DNA of 64,000 bases, from NCBI GenBank assembly GCA_965222535.1, contig OZ244957.1:310001-374000 (forward strand), given 5' to 3'. This document shows, piece by piece, positions 62,779-64,000 of this stretch. How positions within the stretch are numbered: position 1 is the first letter of the stretch; every line of letters starts with the position of its first letter. A program made the position numbers and the translations under genes. This stretch comes from G965222535 sp965222535 (lineage in GTDB: Bacteria > Pseudomonadota > Gammaproteobacteria > HK1). The notes under the pieces were generated by a model. It was not told the DNA's origin and did not search any database. It saw only the letters and a list, made by a program, of their open reading frames with translations.

Positions 62779-64000
62779 TCGCCACTAAAAAGTACAACCC
62801 CAAGTTCTTGAGCGATGACGAACTGGTGGCGGCCTTTTGTGTACGAAAGCACGAGTACCAATCCATCATAGAGACCGTGCGTGAGAGCGATGGGGCCTCC
62901 AATCAGCACGTGATCGTGATCGGCCCGCGCGGCAGCGGTAAGACCACTTTGCTGCTGCGGATCGCCGTTGAAACCCAAAAAGATGCGGCATTGTCGCAGC
63001 GCTTTTTCCCCATCGTGTTTGCTGAAGAAAGCTACGAGATCAGGAACTGCGGTGAGTTCTGGCTGGAATGCCTGTTCCATTTAGCCGATCAAGCGCAGGG
63101 CGAGGAGGCCGATTTACGCCGCATCTATGATCACCTGCAAACCGAACAAAATGATCGGATCCTTGCCGCCAGTTGTCTGGCTGCGTTGCTCGATTTTGCC
63201 GATCGTCACGGCAAACGGCTGCTGCTGGTAGTCGAGAACCTGAACATGATGTTCAATGAAATAGATGATGACGATGCTATTGGCTGGGGGCTGCGGCATA
63301 CCTTGCAAACCGAGCCGCAGATCATGCTGCTTGCCAGCGCAACCAGCCACTTCGATGCCATCGATAACTGCGACAAGGCTTTTTATGATCTGTTGAAGGT
63401 GATCACACTGCGCCCCCTAGACGAGCCCGAGTGCCATGCTCTGTGGCAAACGATCAGCGGTCAAGCACCCTCGCGCGACAAGATCCGCTCGCTGCAGATC
63501 CTGACTGGAGGCAATCCGCGCCTACTGACGATCGTTGCCCGCTTTGGTGCAAACCTGTCGTTTCAAGCCTTGATGCGGGAGCTGCTCGATCTGGTTGACG
63601 AGCATACCGAGTATTTTAAGAGCCACGTCGAAGCATTGCCCCCCCAGGAGCGGCGCATCTACCTCGCGTTAGCTGATTTATGGATAGATGCCACCACCCG
63701 CGAGATCGCTGAACGTGCGCGACTGAATACCAATACATGCAGCACCCAACTGAGCCGATTGTGCCAGCGTGGGGTAGTCGTGGTAACGGAAAGAACGCCA
63801 AAGCGCAAGCGCTATTACCTCGCCGAACGCATGTATAACATCTATTATCTGCTGCGTCGCCGCCGCCACCCCGACAAGATACTGGAAGCACTGATCGCGT
63901 TCATGGTCGCCTACTATTCCAAAGAAGAATTGGCGCATATCAAAACCAAAGCCATGGCAGAGCTTTCCAGTGCCTTTGACCGTCAGTCGATGGAAAAGTT
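62775..64000 (+). CDS. P-loop ATPase with winged helix, second of a pair (runs off window)
   Basis: At least 408 codons are present, open at the window edge. The protein has a strong Walker A, VIGPRGSGKTTLLLR near residue 50, and a Walker B-like strand RLLLVVENLNMMF near 149, where Glu-Asn replaces the usual Asp-Asp/Glu. Further along are LLASATSHFDAI, the LTGGNPRLLTIVARF sensor-2-type motif typical of STAND/Cdc6-like ATPases, and a winged helix near 290-350 (EIAERARLNTNTCSTQLSRL). Homologues often continue into TPR repeats, which may lie beyond 64000. It is translationally coupled to the preceding ATPase. Confidence 0.75.
   Translation, partial: MIATKKYNPKFLSDDELVAAFCVRKHEYQSIIETVRESDGASNQHVIVIGPRGSGKTTLLLRIAVETQKDAALSQRFFPIVFAEESYEIRNCGEFWLECLFHLADQAQGEEADLRRIYDHLQTEQNDRILAASCLAALLDFADRHGKRLLLVVENLNMMFNEIDDDDAIGWGLRHTLQTEPQIMLLASATSHFDAIDNCDKAFYDLLKVITLRPLDEPECHALWQTISGQAPSRDKIRSLQILTGGNPRLLTIVARFGANLSFQALMRELLDLVDEHTEYFKSHVEALPPQERRIYLALADLWIDATTREIAERARLNTNTCSTQLSRLCQRGVVVVTERTPKRKRYYLAERMYNIYYLLRRRRHPDKILEALIAFMVAYYSKEELAHIKTKAMAELSSAFDRQSMEK

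Noticed and set aside
1..64000. tRNA or rRNA genes
   Set aside because: No T-loop plus acceptor-stem pattern or rRNA segment was recognised by eye; a tRNA scan would settle it.

Overview
The window looks like a chromosomal piece of a gammaproteobacterium with moderate-to-high GC. The support is gene content and gene order: zipA-ligA-polA, rplU-rpmA, an RpfE-like gene overlapping recJ, coaD next to a YfhL-type ferredoxin, plus rluC, parC and an ETF-ubiquinone oxidoreductase. Most genes are housekeeping or catabolic. I cannot name the genus. No rRNA or tRNA gene was recognised.

Layout. 1-5 kb: the tail of a trimethylamine-type corrinoid methyltransferase, a DUF4399 exported protein, a class II aldolase-like protein, ribosomal proteins L21 and L27, and exonuclease III. 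5-20 kb: a membrane class III cyclase, homoserine dehydrogenase, an RpfE/phosphoglycerate-mutase-like protein with recJ, a conserved membrane protein, then zipA, ligA and polA. In polA all four proofreading residues are replaced. 20-29 kb: a frameshifted carbohydrate-type gene, then a five-gene minus-strand signalling cluster. In transcription order this is a two-TM sensor, a sensor-HAMP domain fused to an MFS transporter, a periplasmic binding protein, a HAMP-SpoIIE phosphatase with a D/E/Y-rich tail, and an RsbW-like ATPase. It is AT-rich over much of its length and is my main candidate for an undescribed system. 29-35 kb: ferredoxin and coaD, then a DUF3726 protein, a 586-residue unknown protein and an M19 dipeptidase. 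That set resembles methylated-amine or glycine-betaine catabolic neighbourhoods.

35-46.4 kb: a type I-C CRISPR locus in the order cas5c-cas8c-cas7c-cas4-cas1-cas2, with no cas3 in the window. It is followed by an array of 80 repeats and 79 spacers, of which I count about 58 distinct. The array has grown partly by segmental duplication, and two spacers match the same stretch on opposite strands. Its distal end abuts a truncated Mrr-like nuclease domain. 46.9-61 kb: a small lipoprotein, rluC, a four-EF-hand protein, a YggU/DUF167 protein, a zinc alcohol dehydrogenase, an agmatinase-type ureohydrolase, a GT22-like membrane mannosyltransferase, parC, ETF-QO and an amidase. 61.5-64 kb: two overlapping P-loop ATPase genes preceded by a 15-bp tandem repeat; the second runs off the window.

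Most gene junctions carry copies of dispersed palindromic repeats. One superfamily has a core stem of TTGGGGGAAGGG pairing with CCCTTCCCCCAA. Another is a 40-bp hairpin with CCTCGAAAAA arms. A third is a MITE-like element with 15-bp terminal inverted repeats. Arm sequences differ between copies while pairing is kept, so the structure appears to be under selection or to be set by a mobilisation mechanism.
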